DNA of 64,000 nt, taken from contig NZ_KB906978.1 in assembly GCF_000381745.1 (NCBI RefSeq), forward strand, positions 1-64,000, read 5' to 3'. The notes under the pieces were generated by a model, which was given only the letters and a program-made list of their open reading frames with translations, had not been told where the DNA came from and ran no database searches. Below are positions 54,383 through 63,558 of the stretch, in pieces. How positions within the stretch are numbered: the stretch's first letter is position 1; every line of letters starts with the position of its first letter. This DNA comes from Psychromonas ossibalaenae ATCC BAA-1528. Its GTDB lineage: Bacteria > Pseudomonadota > Gammaproteobacteria > Enterobacterales > Psychromonadaceae. Made by a program: the position numbers and the translations under genes.

Positions 54383-55213
54383 ATGAAAAACTGGATTCAT
54401 TCACCTAAAAACCCGAACGTAGCCAAGTATGTTGACTGCTACTGGTTTATACAGAAAAAACACAGCGGCGACAGTCATCAATATCCTAAATTGAACCCAG
54501 ATCCGGCTGCTCATTTGATTATTGCGCCCCCCGAACAGAGCTATCAATATGAGCAGGCGGCAATGTCTGCAAGCGGAAAAGGGAGTCACTGGTTATTCCC
54601 TCACTGTCAGACATTTAAAATGGATCATTGCCGGCCGTTTTTAATATTAGGCATCAAATTTCACATCGGTGCACTGTATTCATTAAATATCACACCGCAG
54701 CAGCCCGTTGTGGATCAGGTAACAGATGTTGATATAAATGCCCTGCTTAACTCCGAGTTATTTAGTACGGCAGAGATACTGGCTAAGGCAGAGCTTCAAC
54801 CTGAAAGCTGTCGTGATACTCTGGATGAACTATTAATGCCCTGGCTGCTGAACAGGCCTCAAGATAAACACAGCAGACTATGCCGTAATGCGCTTTCCTT
54901 GTTAGCGGACACACCTATTTCCAATCTAGGCGAATTACTGCACTGCTCACAACGAACTCTAGAACGAAGTTTTTTACGTGTCACCGGACTTACCTTAAAA
55001 CAGTGTCAGTCCATGAATAAACTGGAAGCGATGCTGGAGTCTTTATATCAAAAAAAGGATATAGACTGGCTAAATGTCGCTTACGAATTCGGCTTTAGTG
55101 ATCAGCCGCATTTAATTCGTTATCTTAAAAGCACCATTGGTTCAACACCTGGAGAATATGCCAAGCAGCGCGATTTAGTCATTGATATTTATGGCGATTT
55201 TGAACAAAACTAG
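54383..55213 (+). CDS. AraC-family transcriptional regulator with DUF6597-like N-terminus
   Basis: 276 residues. The N-terminal half (HSPKNPNVAKYVDCYWFIQKKH, PDPAAHLIIAPPE, ILGIKFHIGALYSL) fits the DUF6597/AraC effector-binding type (FHPGG-like region is FHIGALY here). The C-terminal half has a diverged helix-turn-helix pair (ISNLGELLHCSQRTLERSFLRVTGLTLKQCQ and WLNVAYEFGFSDQPHLIRYLKSTIGSTPGEYAK). It stands alone; the following acetyltransferase is 138 bases further. Confidence 0.82.
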   Translation: MKNWIHSPKNPNVAKYVDCYWFIQKKHSGDSHQYPKLNPDPAAHLIIAPPEQSYQYEQAAMSASGKGSHWLFPHCQTFKMDHCRPFLILGIKFHIGALYSLNITPQQPVVDQVTDVDINALLNSELFSTAEILAKAELQPESCRDTLDELLMPWLLNRPQDKHSRLCRNALSLLADTPISNLGELLHCSQRTLERSFLRVTGLTLKQCQSMNKLEAMLESLYQKKDIDWLNVAYEFGFSDQPHLIRYLKSTIGSTPGEYAKQRDLVIDIYGDFEQN

Positions 55214-55351
55214 AATCAGCCCCTAACAAATAAGCTCTGAAAACTGTCGTTTTTTTTCAATCAATTCTATAGAACTATCATTAATATCTATCTTCAGAGT
55301 TAAGGTATTTAACTGCCAGTTAAACGTATAAATGAAAGAGAACAATTAACC

Positions 55352-55789
55352 ATGAAAGCAGAAATAAGACAGTATCAGAAACAAGATTTATCAGATTTAC
55401 TTACTATATGGGAGAGTGCTTCAAGAATAGCGCACTCTTTTATGGCAGAGAGTTTTTTTGAACAAGGACTCCGTGAGATCCCTACTATATACATCCCTAA
55501 TGCTGATACATGGATCGCAGTTATTGATCAAAAAATGGTCGGCTTTATTGCTTTAATCAATAATGAAGTCGGCGGCCTTTTTGTTGATCCAAATCACCAT
55601 GGAAATGGTATCGGCAGAGCATTAATGGATAAAGCTCAAGAACTGCATGGCGATTTAGAAGTTGACGTCTTTAAGGAAAATCCAATAGGCCGTCGTTTTT
55701 ATGATCGTTATGGTTTTAAGTTCAAACATGAAAAAATATGGCCGGACAGCGGAGATATAATGTTAAGAATGGCTTTTACTGCTAAATAA
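55352..55789 (+). CDS. GNAT-family N-acetyltransferase
   Basis: 145 residues, a single GNAT fold that transfers acetyl from acetyl-CoA to an amine. Motif A for CoA binding is VDPNHHGNGIGRALMDKA (HHGNGIG), preceded by GLF; motif B is NPIGRRFYDRYGFK. The N-terminus (IRQYQKQDLSDLLTIWESAS) and overall layout resemble YjaB-like proteins. Substrate unknown. Starts 138 bases after the AraC gene with an AAGAGA ribosome site. Confidence 0.85.
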   Translation: MKAEIRQYQKQDLSDLLTIWESASRIAHSFMAESFFEQGLREIPTIYIPNADTWIAVIDQKMVGFIALINNEVGGLFVDPNHHGNGIGRALMDKAQELHGDLEVDVFKENPIGRRFYDRYGFKFKHEKIWPDSGDIMLRMAFTAK

Positions 55790-55864
55790 GCTTACTAAAT
55801 TTGATATCGTAAAGCAGCTTCGACCAGCCCTTACAATATCTATAACGTTCCTAGGAATCGCATT

Positions 55865-56905
55865 ATGAATTCAATACCGTCATTAGCTCAACTGGGATGG
55901 CGCCCATTTTTTCAACAGCAGCTGACTTTAGATGAACTCACTGAGCTGCGTATCGGCCGGGTGGTTGAACAGCACCGCAGCGGCGTGGTGGTGCTCAGCG
56001 AACAGGGACAGTTCAGCCTGATTCAGTCCTCCAATGCCGAGCGTCTCTGTGTGGGTGACTGGGTATTGTTCGATGATCTGCTCAAACTGCACCGCAGTCT
56101 GGAACGTCAGTCCCTGTTTCAGCGTAAAGCGCCGGGATCGAAAATTGCTACTCAGTTGATTGCTGCCAACGTCGATACCCTGCTGGTAGTATGCTCGCTC
56201 AATCACGACTTCAATCTAAGCCGCATAGAGCGCTATCTCGCCTTAGCCAAAGAAGCGCAGGTTGAACCAGTGATCGTGCTCAGCAAAGCCGATCAATGTG
56301 ACGATGTAGAGACTAAACGCAGCCAGGTTCAGGCTTTAGATCCGCTAATAATGGTGCATGCCGTTAATGCTTTAGATCCAGATCAGAATCAGGAATTGGC
56401 CGGTTACTGCAGTCAAGGGAAAACACTGGCATTTCTAGGCTCATCAGGTGTAGGAAAATCAACCCTGGTTAACGGCCTGATGGGCTTTGAAGCTCAGCTG
56501 ACCTTTGCTGTTCGCGAAGACGACAGCAAAGGACGTCACACCACCACTTCCAGAGCACTAAAATGGCTGCCTCAAGGGGGTCTGCTGCTGGATACGCCTG
56601 GCATGCGTGAACTGCAGCTAAGCAGCTGTGAGAGAGGTGTCAGTGATACCTTCAGCGAAATCACTGAACTGGCAGAACGCTGCCGATTTAGCAACTGCAG
56701 CCACAACAGTGAACCAGGGTGTGCTGTGCATCAGGCTATTGAAGAAGGGGCATTAACAGCGCGCCGTTTAAACAGCTATCAAAAGCTGATGCGTGAACAG
56801 GCGTTAAACAGCGCTACCCTTGCAGAAAAACGCGCCAAAGACAAAGCTTTCGGCAAGATGGTTAACAGGATCCAGAATGAATCACGTCAGTATAAAAAAT
56901 ATTAA
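55865..56905 (+). CDS. rsgA: Small ribosomal subunit biogenesis GTPase RsgA
   Basis: Circularly permuted GTPase that helps mature the 30S subunit. Order of motifs: N-terminal OB-fold (about 28-80), G4 VLSKAD, P-loop GSSGVGKST (192-200), switch RHTTTSR, G3 DTPGMREL, then the zinc-binding region CRFSNCSHNSEPGC (Cys, Cys, His, Cys). 346 residues is typical. The N-terminal LGW-x-PFFQQQL start is typical of the variant found as a second RsgA-like gene in gammaproteobacteria, so another copy next to psd/orn may exist elsewhere. Monocistronic. Confidence 0.9.
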   Translation: MNSIPSLAQLGWRPFFQQQLTLDELTELRIGRVVEQHRSGVVVLSEQGQFSLIQSSNAERLCVGDWVLFDDLLKLHRSLERQSLFQRKAPGSKIATQLIAANVDTLLVVCSLNHDFNLSRIERYLALAKEAQVEPVIVLSKADQCDDVETKRSQVQALDPLIMVHAVNALDPDQNQELAGYCSQGKTLAFLGSSGVGKSTLVNGLMGFEAQLTFAVREDDSKGRHTTTSRALKWLPQGGLLLDTPGMRELQLSSCERGVSDTFSEITELAERCRFSNCSHNSEPGCAVHQAIEEGALTARRLNSYQKLMREQALNSATLAEKRAKDKAFGKMVNRIQNESRQYKKY

Positions 56906-56946
56906 GCCATATGAAGGCCGGACGTGATTACAACAGTTCGGCTATC

Positions 56947-57709
56947 CTAATCACTTGATTCTGCAGCGCTGTAGGATTTAACCAGTGCCTTATATTCTGC
57001 TGAAGCACGTATATTACCAACGGCATTCCAGATACACTCCGTCAACTCTGCGTGCTTAAAATAGAACTTTTTAGAGAACATAAGATAACCGTGCTTTGAC
57101 TTCAGCGGCGGCTGCAGTATTTCAATCTGACGTGCCAGCAGCGGGTGCTGATTCATCACTGCTTTAGCGTTACCTTCAATAGCTGCCATGCCGTCCACCC
57201 GCCTGGCGGATAACATCTGCAGCATCTGATGTTCATTATTAAACTCAATAGGCTTCAAACCGAGGTTTTTCACGATATCAACACCTGCCGAGCCCCGCTC
57301 TACTGCTATTTTTTTACTCGCCCCGGTTATCTCTTTACCATCCCATTTTAAATCGCTTACCTTATGAGTAAATAACAGGTAAAAGTAACCTCTAATAGCC
57401 CTATAGGTATCGGGTTTTCCGTCCTTCATTGGATAAGCGCCATAAACAGCCCGCTCTGTATTATAACTGGAAGAAAATGCGGCATCTGCACCGCCGTGCT
57501 CAACAAGATGAAGCGCCCTCTTCCAGGGAACTAAAATAAATTTAATATCAACATCGCACAGTTCACCAGCCTGCGGCTGCAGATCCGGCTGCAAGTGTAG
57601 TGGCAATAACAATGGTTATATTGTTACCGCTTTTTACGCTGCTTAATAACAGAGTAATAAGCAGTACGATATAAGTCATACTGCTTATAGTGCTGTTTAA
57701 CCCTTTCAT
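56947..57709 (-). pseudogene. Periplasmic amino-acid/solute-binding protein (family 3 type), frameshifted
   Basis: The main frame (to a stop at 56947) has VPWKRALHLVEHGGADAAFS (typical for family 3 binding proteins), VERGSAGVDIV and MLSARRVDGMAAIEGNA. It has no signal peptide and only a TTG start. Upstream, in another minus-strand frame, an ATG at 57709 gives MKGLNSTISSMTYIVLLITLLLSS and NITIVIATTL, a signal peptide and first strand, before a stop at 57563. The two together look like one gene broken by a frameshift near 57580; the region between IATTL and CDVDIKF is also about 25 residues shorter than usual, so a deletion is likely. Probably non-functional. Confidence 0.65.
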
Positions 57710-57787
57710 TAACTGTTCCCTTTTTCTGCTGAGTCATAGCAAGGCCGAACAGCCAAACCTTTCAGCAGAACTTAATGTCAGCGGTGT

Positions 57788-58021
57788 TCAACTTGGAAAT
57801 GTGCTACGTATTTCAGTATAGATCTCAAAGGGTGCCTTGTGATCAATATGTTTTGCTGCTCTTAATATAATAAGTGCAGAAAAAACGGCGAAGAAAATAT
57901 AATAAACAATGTCAGCGTTTACATCCGCCAACGATTTATCGCCACAGCGATTCAAGTCACTATAAGCAAAGCCTTTTACCCTGCCAGAAAGAACGCTTAA
58001 ATTGTTTATTAAAGGCTTCAT
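57788..58021 (-). CDS. Possible small membrane protein, 77 residues
   Basis: ATG at 58021 has GAGG five bases upstream. One transmembrane segment lies at about residues 37-56 (DIVYYIFFAVFSALIILRAA), the rest is polar. No family recognised. It may be a real small gene beside the broken binding protein or chance. It is transcribed away from the GH31 gene. Confidence 0.35.
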   Translation of the reverse strand: MKPLINNLSVLSGRVKGFAYSDLNRCGDKSLADVNADIVYYIFFAVFSALIILRAAKHIDHKAPFEIYTEIRSTFPS

Positions 58022-58067
58022 TTAAGCCTCACAGTGAGCATTCTGTATATAACCACCAGCACCACAC

Positions 58068-58085
58068 GGGGTAAACGTTTACCCC
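58068..58085. promoter_or_regulatory. Perfect 18-bp palindrome, LacI-family operator-like, upstream of GH31
   Basis: GGGGTAAACGTTTACCCC reads the same on both strands. The central AAACGTTT with a CG centre is typical for operators of LacI/GalR-family sugar repressors. It lies 155 bases before the GH31 start and 46 bases beyond the start of the 57788-58021 frame. No LacI-type gene is in the window. Confidence 0.65.
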
Positions 58086-58240
58086 TTTATAGGCCTTTTC
58101 CACAAGAGCAAAGCCAGCTCACAACTATCTTTAAAAACATGATGATAGAGCCAAATTATCTTGAACCCCAGGTGCAAAAACATTATCTTTTCGACGTATA
58201 ACATTTAATAAATAAACAAAATTTTAACAGGGAATGTGTC

Positions 58241-60754
58241 ATGCGTATTTTTGTATTATTTTTAACCTTATTATTCAGCGCCCAGAGCTGGGCTGATATT
58301 CAATGGCTGGCTAAAGAACAGACATATAAACTTAATGGTGCGACTTTATTCAAACTGCGCAAGCAGTTAAACAAAGAAGAGCAGAATAGTTTAAAAACAC
58401 TGCGTAATGTTGTATTTAATAACCGCGCCGAGTTTGAAGGTGCGTTAGAAACAGCAATAGGCAAGCAGCATGCAATGACAGAGACATTAACCGGCAAAGC
58501 CGAAATGCCGGCTGTCAGCTACGGCATTGAAGCAAGAAACCCGCTGTTAAGTCTGGTTATCAGTGACGGCGATTATCAGCAGGATGAGAATGCATTTACT
58601 CAACAAAGCTGGCTGCAGTTACCAGAGCTTAATAAAACCCCGCAGCTGAAAACCACTTTTAGTAACCAGTGCCTGCAGGTAGCATCACAAAATGTGCAGC
58701 TGTTTGAGTTATGCTCCGGTTCACAGAACGGTGAAAGTAAAAGTGCTTATTTAAAAACCGATGCTGACTCAATACTTGGCCTGGGGCAGGAGTTTGTCAA
58801 TCCGGGTGTCACTACGGCAAACCGCCTGGGTGATACACGTAACGGTAAAAATACCATGAGCGGATTTAACCGCGGCTACAATGGTAATACACTATTCCCG
58901 ATTGCATATTTTGATTTTCCTGAAAGCGCACATAAGCAGCCTTTTGCACTTATTCTCGATAACCGCTACCCGCAAAGCTGGGACTTTAGTGAAGCGCCTT
59001 ATAAGCTCAGCGTAGAAGGCGGTGATTTTAAAATACACGTACTTACCGGTAAGACCCTTGCCGATATTCGCCGCAGCTACATGTTGATGGCGGGCACTCC
59101 TCTGCTTCCGCCGAAATCTGCATTTGGTTTATGGGTGTCAGAATACGGCTATGAAAACTGGGCCGAACTTGATGATAAAATAGCGACACTAAAACAGAAC
59201 AACTTTCCGGTCAGCGGTGCGGTACTGGACCTGCAGTGGTTCGGCGGCATTACTGAAGATGCGAACAGCCAGATGGGCAGCCTTACCTGGGATTTGAAAA
59301 ACTTTCCTAAACCTGCCGATAAAATTGCAGCCTATAAGAAAGCTGATATCGACATGATAGTGATCGAAGAATCCTATATCAGTAAGGGCCTGGATGAATA
59401 TAAGGAGCTGGATAAACGCGGTTTTCTTGCTCATGATAATAAGGGTAACAGCCTGGATGTAACCGAGGAAGGTGCTTGGTGGGGACACGGCGGCATGATG
59501 GACTGGAGCAACAAGGAAGGCCGTAACTTCTGGCATGACTACCGCCGCCAGGCGCTGGTTGATGCTGGCGTAACGGGTCACTGGACCGATCTTGGTGAGC
59601 CGGAAATGCATAACCCTGATTTCAAATACGGTGACGGACTGGATCATGAGATGATTCATAATTCATTTAACATGATCTGGCTGCAGAGTATTTATGACGG
59701 TTATCAGCGTAATAATCCTGAAAAACGTCCGTTTATGATGTCCCGCTCAGGCGGCATCGGTATGCAGGCATTAGGCGCGGTTATCTGGTCTGGCGATATC
59801 GGCAGTGATTATGCATCTCTAGCGGCACAAATGCCGCAGCAGACACACATGATGTGGTCAGGTTTAGATTATTACGGCTCTGACATCGGCGGTTTCCACC
59901 GCAAAGCACTGCTCAACTCAGATATGGAGCAGACTAAAGAGCAGGCCATGGATGAGCTGTATACGCAGTGGTTTGCCTATTCAAGCCTGTATGAAGTGCC
60001 GGTACGAGCACACACTGAAAACCTGTGTAACTGCAAAGAAACGACGCCGGATCGTATCGGTGATATGGACAGTAACCGTGCCAGCATTAAACTACGTTAT
60101 GAGCTGCTGCCGTATTATTATTCATTAGCTTACCGTGCTTATTCGCAGGCAGAGCCGCTTTTCCCGTCTCTAGAGTACTACTACCCTAATGATCAGCAGG
60201 CTAAAAACCTAGGTCATATAAAAATGGTCGGTCCGTTCCTGGTTGGTTCATCGGTTGCTGAACAAGGACAGAAAGACAGCTCCACCTACCTGCCTAAAGG
60301 CACCTGGTATGACTTCCGTTCAGGAAAGCGCGTAGTTTCTCAAGGAGAATGGTTCAAACAGGAACTATATATTAATAAGATTCTCACTCTGCCGTTATTT
60401 GCCAAAGAAGGTGCGCTGATTCCGCAGAGCATCAATAAAGAAAACAGCTTAAAAATATTCGGTTTTGGTGAGCAGCAGTTTACCTGGTATGACGATGACG
60501 GTGCCAGCAGTGCTTATCAGCAGGGAAAATACCAGCAGATTCAGCTGCACAGTAAAAACAAACAAGTGCTTCTTTCGCGCACGGCAGGCAGTAAATTAAC
60601 CATCAATACTATCAACTGGATATTGCCTTCAGATAAGAAAATTAAGAGGGTTAGTTCAAACTTAGGCGATCTGAAATTTGAACAGCGAGGTACACAGCTG
60701 CACATCAAACTTCCTGATTTCGATAAGCAGCTTAACCTGGAGTTAAAGCTTTAA
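58241..60754 (+). CDS. Secreted GH31 glycoside hydrolase (alpha-glucosidase-like)
   Basis: 837 residues with a signal peptide ending QSWA (about 19), so periplasmic or secreted. N-terminal beta domain (about 30-280), then the GH31 barrel: WVSEYGYENWAELDDK, VLDLQWFGGI, nucleophile Asp450 in WTDLGEPE, acid/base Asp519 in WSGDIGSD, MWSGLDYYGSDIGGF, and ELLPYYYSLA. A distal beta domain closes the protein. Substrate among alpha-glucosides, alpha-xylosides or related sugars cannot be fixed from sequence. Control by a LacI-type repressor is suggested by the upstream palindrome. Ends with a terminator. Confidence 0.9.
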   Translation: MRIFVLFLTLLFSAQSWADIQWLAKEQTYKLNGATLFKLRKQLNKEEQNSLKTLRNVVFNNRAEFEGALETAIGKQHAMTETLTGKAEMPAVSYGIEARNPLLSLVISDGDYQQDENAFTQQSWLQLPELNKTPQLKTTFSNQCLQVASQNVQLFELCSGSQNGESKSAYLKTDADSILGLGQEFVNPGVTTANRLGDTRNGKNTMSGFNRGYNGNTLFPIAYFDFPESAHKQPFALILDNRYPQSWDFSEAPYKLSVEGGDFKIHVLTGKTLADIRRSYMLMAGTPLLPPKSAFGLWVSEYGYENWAELDDKIATLKQNNFPVSGAVLDLQWFGGITEDANSQMGSLTWDLKNFPKPADKIAAYKKADIDMIVIEESYISKGLDEYKELDKRGFLAHDNKGNSLDVTEEGAWWGHGGMMDWSNKEGRNFWHDYRRQALVDAGVTGHWTDLGEPEMHNPDFKYGDGLDHEMIHNSFNMIWLQSIYDGYQRNNPEKRPFMMSRSGGIGMQALGAVIWSGDIGSDYASLAAQMPQQTHMMWSGLDYYGSDIGGFHRKALLNSDMEQTKEQAMDELYTQWFAYSSLYEVPVRAHTENLCNCKETTPDRIGDMDSNRASIKLRYELLPYYYSLAYRAYSQAEPLFPSLEYYYPNDQQAKNLGHIKMVGPFLVGSSVAEQGQKDSSTYLPKGTWYDFRSGKRVVSQGEWFKQELYINKILTLPLFAKEGALIPQSINKENSLKIFGFGEQQFTWYDDDGASSAYQQGKYQQIQLHSKNKQVLLSRTAGSKLTINTINWILPSDKKIKRVSSNLGDLKFEQRGTQLHIKLPDFDKQLNLELKL

Positions 60755-60777
60755 GCTAAAAACACCGTTAAATCCAA

Positions 60778-60806
60778 TGACCGCCCAAGAGGCGGTCTTT
60801 TTTTTG
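60778..60806 (+). terminator. Terminator after the GH31 gene
   Basis: GACCGCC, loop CAAGA, GGCGGTC, then eight or more T. A 7-bp GC-rich stem about 25 bases after the stop. Confidence 0.9.
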
Positions 60807-60943
60807 TACAACACGCAGCAGCTTCCCCATACCCGTTAGCAGCTCCATAATAAATGGGCCGGCTAAGTATCTGACAGTTCCCTCTCAATCCGTCAATCTG
60901 ACCTATACTCGACAAGTCTCCACTAAATTTTTTGGGAGGTTAA

Positions 60944-61612
60944 ATGTTTTTTAACCGCAGCCTGAAGCTGCTAAGCAAAGTATTAACTGTTTTTTTCTGC
61001 TTTACTGTCGGTGGCCCGGTCGAGGCGGCAGTATTAAAGATTCAGGCGATCGATCAACAGAACAAACCCGTGGAAAATGCGGTTATTACTGCAACTCCGT
61101 TGTTTTCTAAAGTTGAAATCGTTAAACAGACAAAAATTATCGATCAGATCAATAAAGAATACGTTCCCCGTGTAGTCATAATCAGCAAAGGCTCGTCAGT
61201 CAAATTTCCCAATAAAGACAATATAAGGCATCACGTTTATTCATTTTCTAAAGCGAAACAGTTTGAGCTGCCGTTATATGAAGGCAGTACGGCACCACCG
61301 GTCGAATTTAACAGCGAAGGCACGGTTACTTTAGGCTGTAATATTCACGACTGGATGCGCGGTTACGTTTATATCAGTGAGACTCCTTTCGCCGCGTTAA
61401 CCGACAAAAAAGGGGCTGCTGTAATTCAGGAGCTAACGGAAGAAACCTATCGAGTTGATTTCTGGCATCCGCGCTTAAAAAAAACACTTATCTCCCGTGA
61501 GATTAAACTGCAGCAGGATTCTATTGAAACCGTCAAAATCAGACTACAGCTCAAGCAGTTAATCAAGAAAAGACAAAAAATGAAAACGCGCTTCGGCCGC
61601 TACTCCGATTAA
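60944..61612 (+). CDS. Periplasmic cupredoxin-like (methylamine-utilisation type) protein
   Basis: 222 residues with a signal peptide (about 1-28, VEAA). The middle (about 75-145) is a type 1 copper fold: IISKGSSVKFPNKD, HHVYSF with His96/His97, and GCNIHDWM with Cys132, His135 and Met138 as copper ligands. The C-terminus (AALTDKKGAAVIQELTEETYRVDFWHP) resembles a carboxypeptidase-like/Ig regulatory fold. Such proteins are annotated as methylamine utilisation proteins but no such pathway is present here. GGGAGG precedes the start. The nucleotide cyclase gene starts 12 bases after it, so the two form an operon. Confidence 0.85.
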   Translation: MFFNRSLKLLSKVLTVFFCFTVGGPVEAAVLKIQAIDQQNKPVENAVITATPLFSKVEIVKQTKIIDQINKEYVPRVVIISKGSSVKFPNKDNIRHHVYSFSKAKQFELPLYEGSTAPPVEFNSEGTVTLGCNIHDWMRGYVYISETPFAALTDKKGAAVIQELTEETYRVDFWHPRLKKTLISREIKLQQDSIETVKIRLQLKQLIKKRQKMKTRFGRYSD

Positions 61613-61624
61613 TCATGCCCCGAT

Positions 61625-63535
61625 ATGACTATGCAGTTTAAACGCTTCCAAACCCGTCTGATTGTCTTCTTTGTTGCGCTGCTGGCACTGCTGCAGCTGA
61701 CCGTCTTTTTAGCAGTTAATGATGCGAACATTCGTAATGCCAGGCAGGTTATTAAAGAAAACCTGCAGGTCGGCTCAAGTGTATTTAACCGGCTGATTGA
61801 AGAAAGAACACGTAACCTGTTCCAGCACGCCAGGCTGATTTCTTCTGATTATGCTTTTAAACCGGCATTTTATTCTGATGACCGGCCTACAATTTTATCC
61901 GCCCTGGAGAATCACCTACAGCGCATAGAAGATGCCGACATTATGTTACTGGTCGATTTAGATTTAAAAATCATCGCCGATACCCGCAGTCCTGAAATAA
62001 CAAGCGAAACAGTCGCCTGGCCGGCGCTGATTGAAAGAGCAGAGCAGAATGATTACGCCGAAGCGACCGCTGTTGTTCTGATCGAGAATCTGCCTTTTCA
62101 GATAATCGTTGTGCCTTACCTCTCCCCTGATATTAACGCCTGGATATTATTAGGTTTTGCGATCGACCAGCAGGTGGCAGATGACCTTAAGCAGATGATC
62201 AACAGCGAAATTTCATTTTTTGTTTCCTCCGACAGTAAGCAGTGGAGACTTACCCGGAGCACGCTTGATAAAGATAAAGCCGGCAGCTTAATGCGTAAAA
62301 ACAAACAGCAGGAACTGTCTTTTAATCAGGGGCAGACTTTCACTCTTGATGACGAAGAATATATCGTTTTATACACACAGCTGGCAGAAAATAAAACCGT
62401 TTTCGCCATGCTGCAGCGATCGCTGGATCAAGCATTAAAACCTTACTTAAGGCTCAGACAGACATTACAGATATTAATGCTGTTCGGACTGCTTCTCTCT
62501 TTGCTGGGCGCACTGTTTATTGCCAGGAAAGTAACCAAGCCGGTTAAGGCCCTAACGCTTAGCGTGCAGAAGATTGAACAGGGTGATTACCATACAAAAA
62601 TCATCACTGAGCAGAAAGATGAAATCGGCCAGCTGGCCGGCTCCTTTAACCAGATGGCAAAAGGACTCGAAGAAAAAGAAAAAGTCAGAAACCTGCTTGG
62701 AAAAGTTGTCTCCAAAGAAGTTGCAGAGGAGCTTCTGTGTAGAAAAATAGAATTAGGCGGTGAAGAAAAACAAGCGACCATACTGTTTTCCGATATTCGG
62801 GACTTTACCAGCCTTTGTGAAGGTGCGCCAGCACAGGAAATATTAACAATGTTAAATGTTTATTTAACCAAAATGAGTGCCGTTATCGAGATTAATCATG
62901 GAGTTATTGATAAATATATCGGTGATGCCATTATGGCGCTTTTCGGTGTCCCCGTTAACCACGGTAATGACGCACATAATGCCGTTGCCACGGCAATAGC
63001 AATGAATCAGGCACTGCAGAAACTAAATAAAGATAAATTCGGCAAGGCAATAAAAATTGGCATCGGCTTAAATACCGGCCGGGTCGTTGCGGGAAATATG
63101 GGATCGCCGGACCGCCTCAACTACACCGTTATCGGTGATGATGTTAATCTAGCTTCAAGACTAGAAGGTCTGACTAAATTTTATGATTTACCGGTTTTAG
63201 TCAGTGAATCAACCCGAACTGCCGCCGACAGCTTTGTTTATCAGGAGATTGACCGGGTTCGGGTAAAAGGTAAACAAAATGCCGTTGCCATTTACAGACC
63301 AGTCGCTCTATTATCACAAATCAGCCAGCCACAGTGGCTAGAAGTTGAAATATGCAGCACTATGTTAAGCGCTTACCGGGCTCAGAAATGGGAGAAAGCG
63401 CTTGAACAGCTGGATCAATTAGCGCTAATCGAAGACAGTGAATTTTGTCAAATATACCGGCAGCGTATCGCTATTTTCCAAGTGTCGCCGCCCCCACAGG
63501 ACTGGGATTTTACTTTTGAATTTACAGAAAAATAA
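61625..63535 (+). CDS. Membrane class III adenylate/guanylate cyclase with HAMP domain
   Basis: 636 residues. Transmembrane segment 1 at about 8-30, a periplasmic sensor region (about 31-280; double-Cache-like, containing ADIMLLVDLDLKIIADT), segment 2 at about 282-305 (LMLFGLLLSLLGALFIAR), HAMP at about 306-360 (VQKIEQGDYHTKI, GQLAGSFNQMAKGLEEKE), and a cyclase catalytic domain (about 380-550): metal-binding Asp390 in LFSDIRDFT, Asp434 in YIGDAIMALFG, and GIGLNTGRVVAGNMGSPDRLNYTVIGDDVNLASRLE. The product is probably cAMP. Operon with the cupredoxin upstream, suggesting a copper or redox signal sensed in the periplasm. Confidence 0.9.
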   Translation: MTMQFKRFQTRLIVFFVALLALLQLTVFLAVNDANIRNARQVIKENLQVGSSVFNRLIEERTRNLFQHARLISSDYAFKPAFYSDDRPTILSALENHLQRIEDADIMLLVDLDLKIIADTRSPEITSETVAWPALIERAEQNDYAEATAVVLIENLPFQIIVVPYLSPDINAWILLGFAIDQQVADDLKQMINSEISFFVSSDSKQWRLTRSTLDKDKAGSLMRKNKQQELSFNQGQTFTLDDEEYIVLYTQLAENKTVFAMLQRSLDQALKPYLRLRQTLQILMLFGLLLSLLGALFIARKVTKPVKALTLSVQKIEQGDYHTKIITEQKDEIGQLAGSFNQMAKGLEEKEKVRNLLGKVVSKEVAEELLCRKIELGGEEKQATILFSDIRDFTSLCEGAPAQEILTMLNVYLTKMSAVIEINHGVIDKYIGDAIMALFGVPVNHGNDAHNAVATAIAMNQALQKLNKDKFGKAIKIGIGLNTGRVVAGNMGSPDRLNYTVIGDDVNLASRLEGLTKFYDLPVLVSESTRTAADSFVYQEIDRVRVKGKQNAVAIYRPVALLSQISQPQWLEVEICSTMLSAYRAQKWEKALEQLDQLALIEDSEFCQIYRQRIAIFQVSPPPQDWDFTFEFTEK

Positions 63536-63558
63536 ATAAAAGCCGGCCCATATCTTCA

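Noticed and set aside
57874-58074. 66-codon plus-strand frame upstream of GH31
   Set aside because: Very basic, without a domain, and it runs through the palindrome; not convincing.
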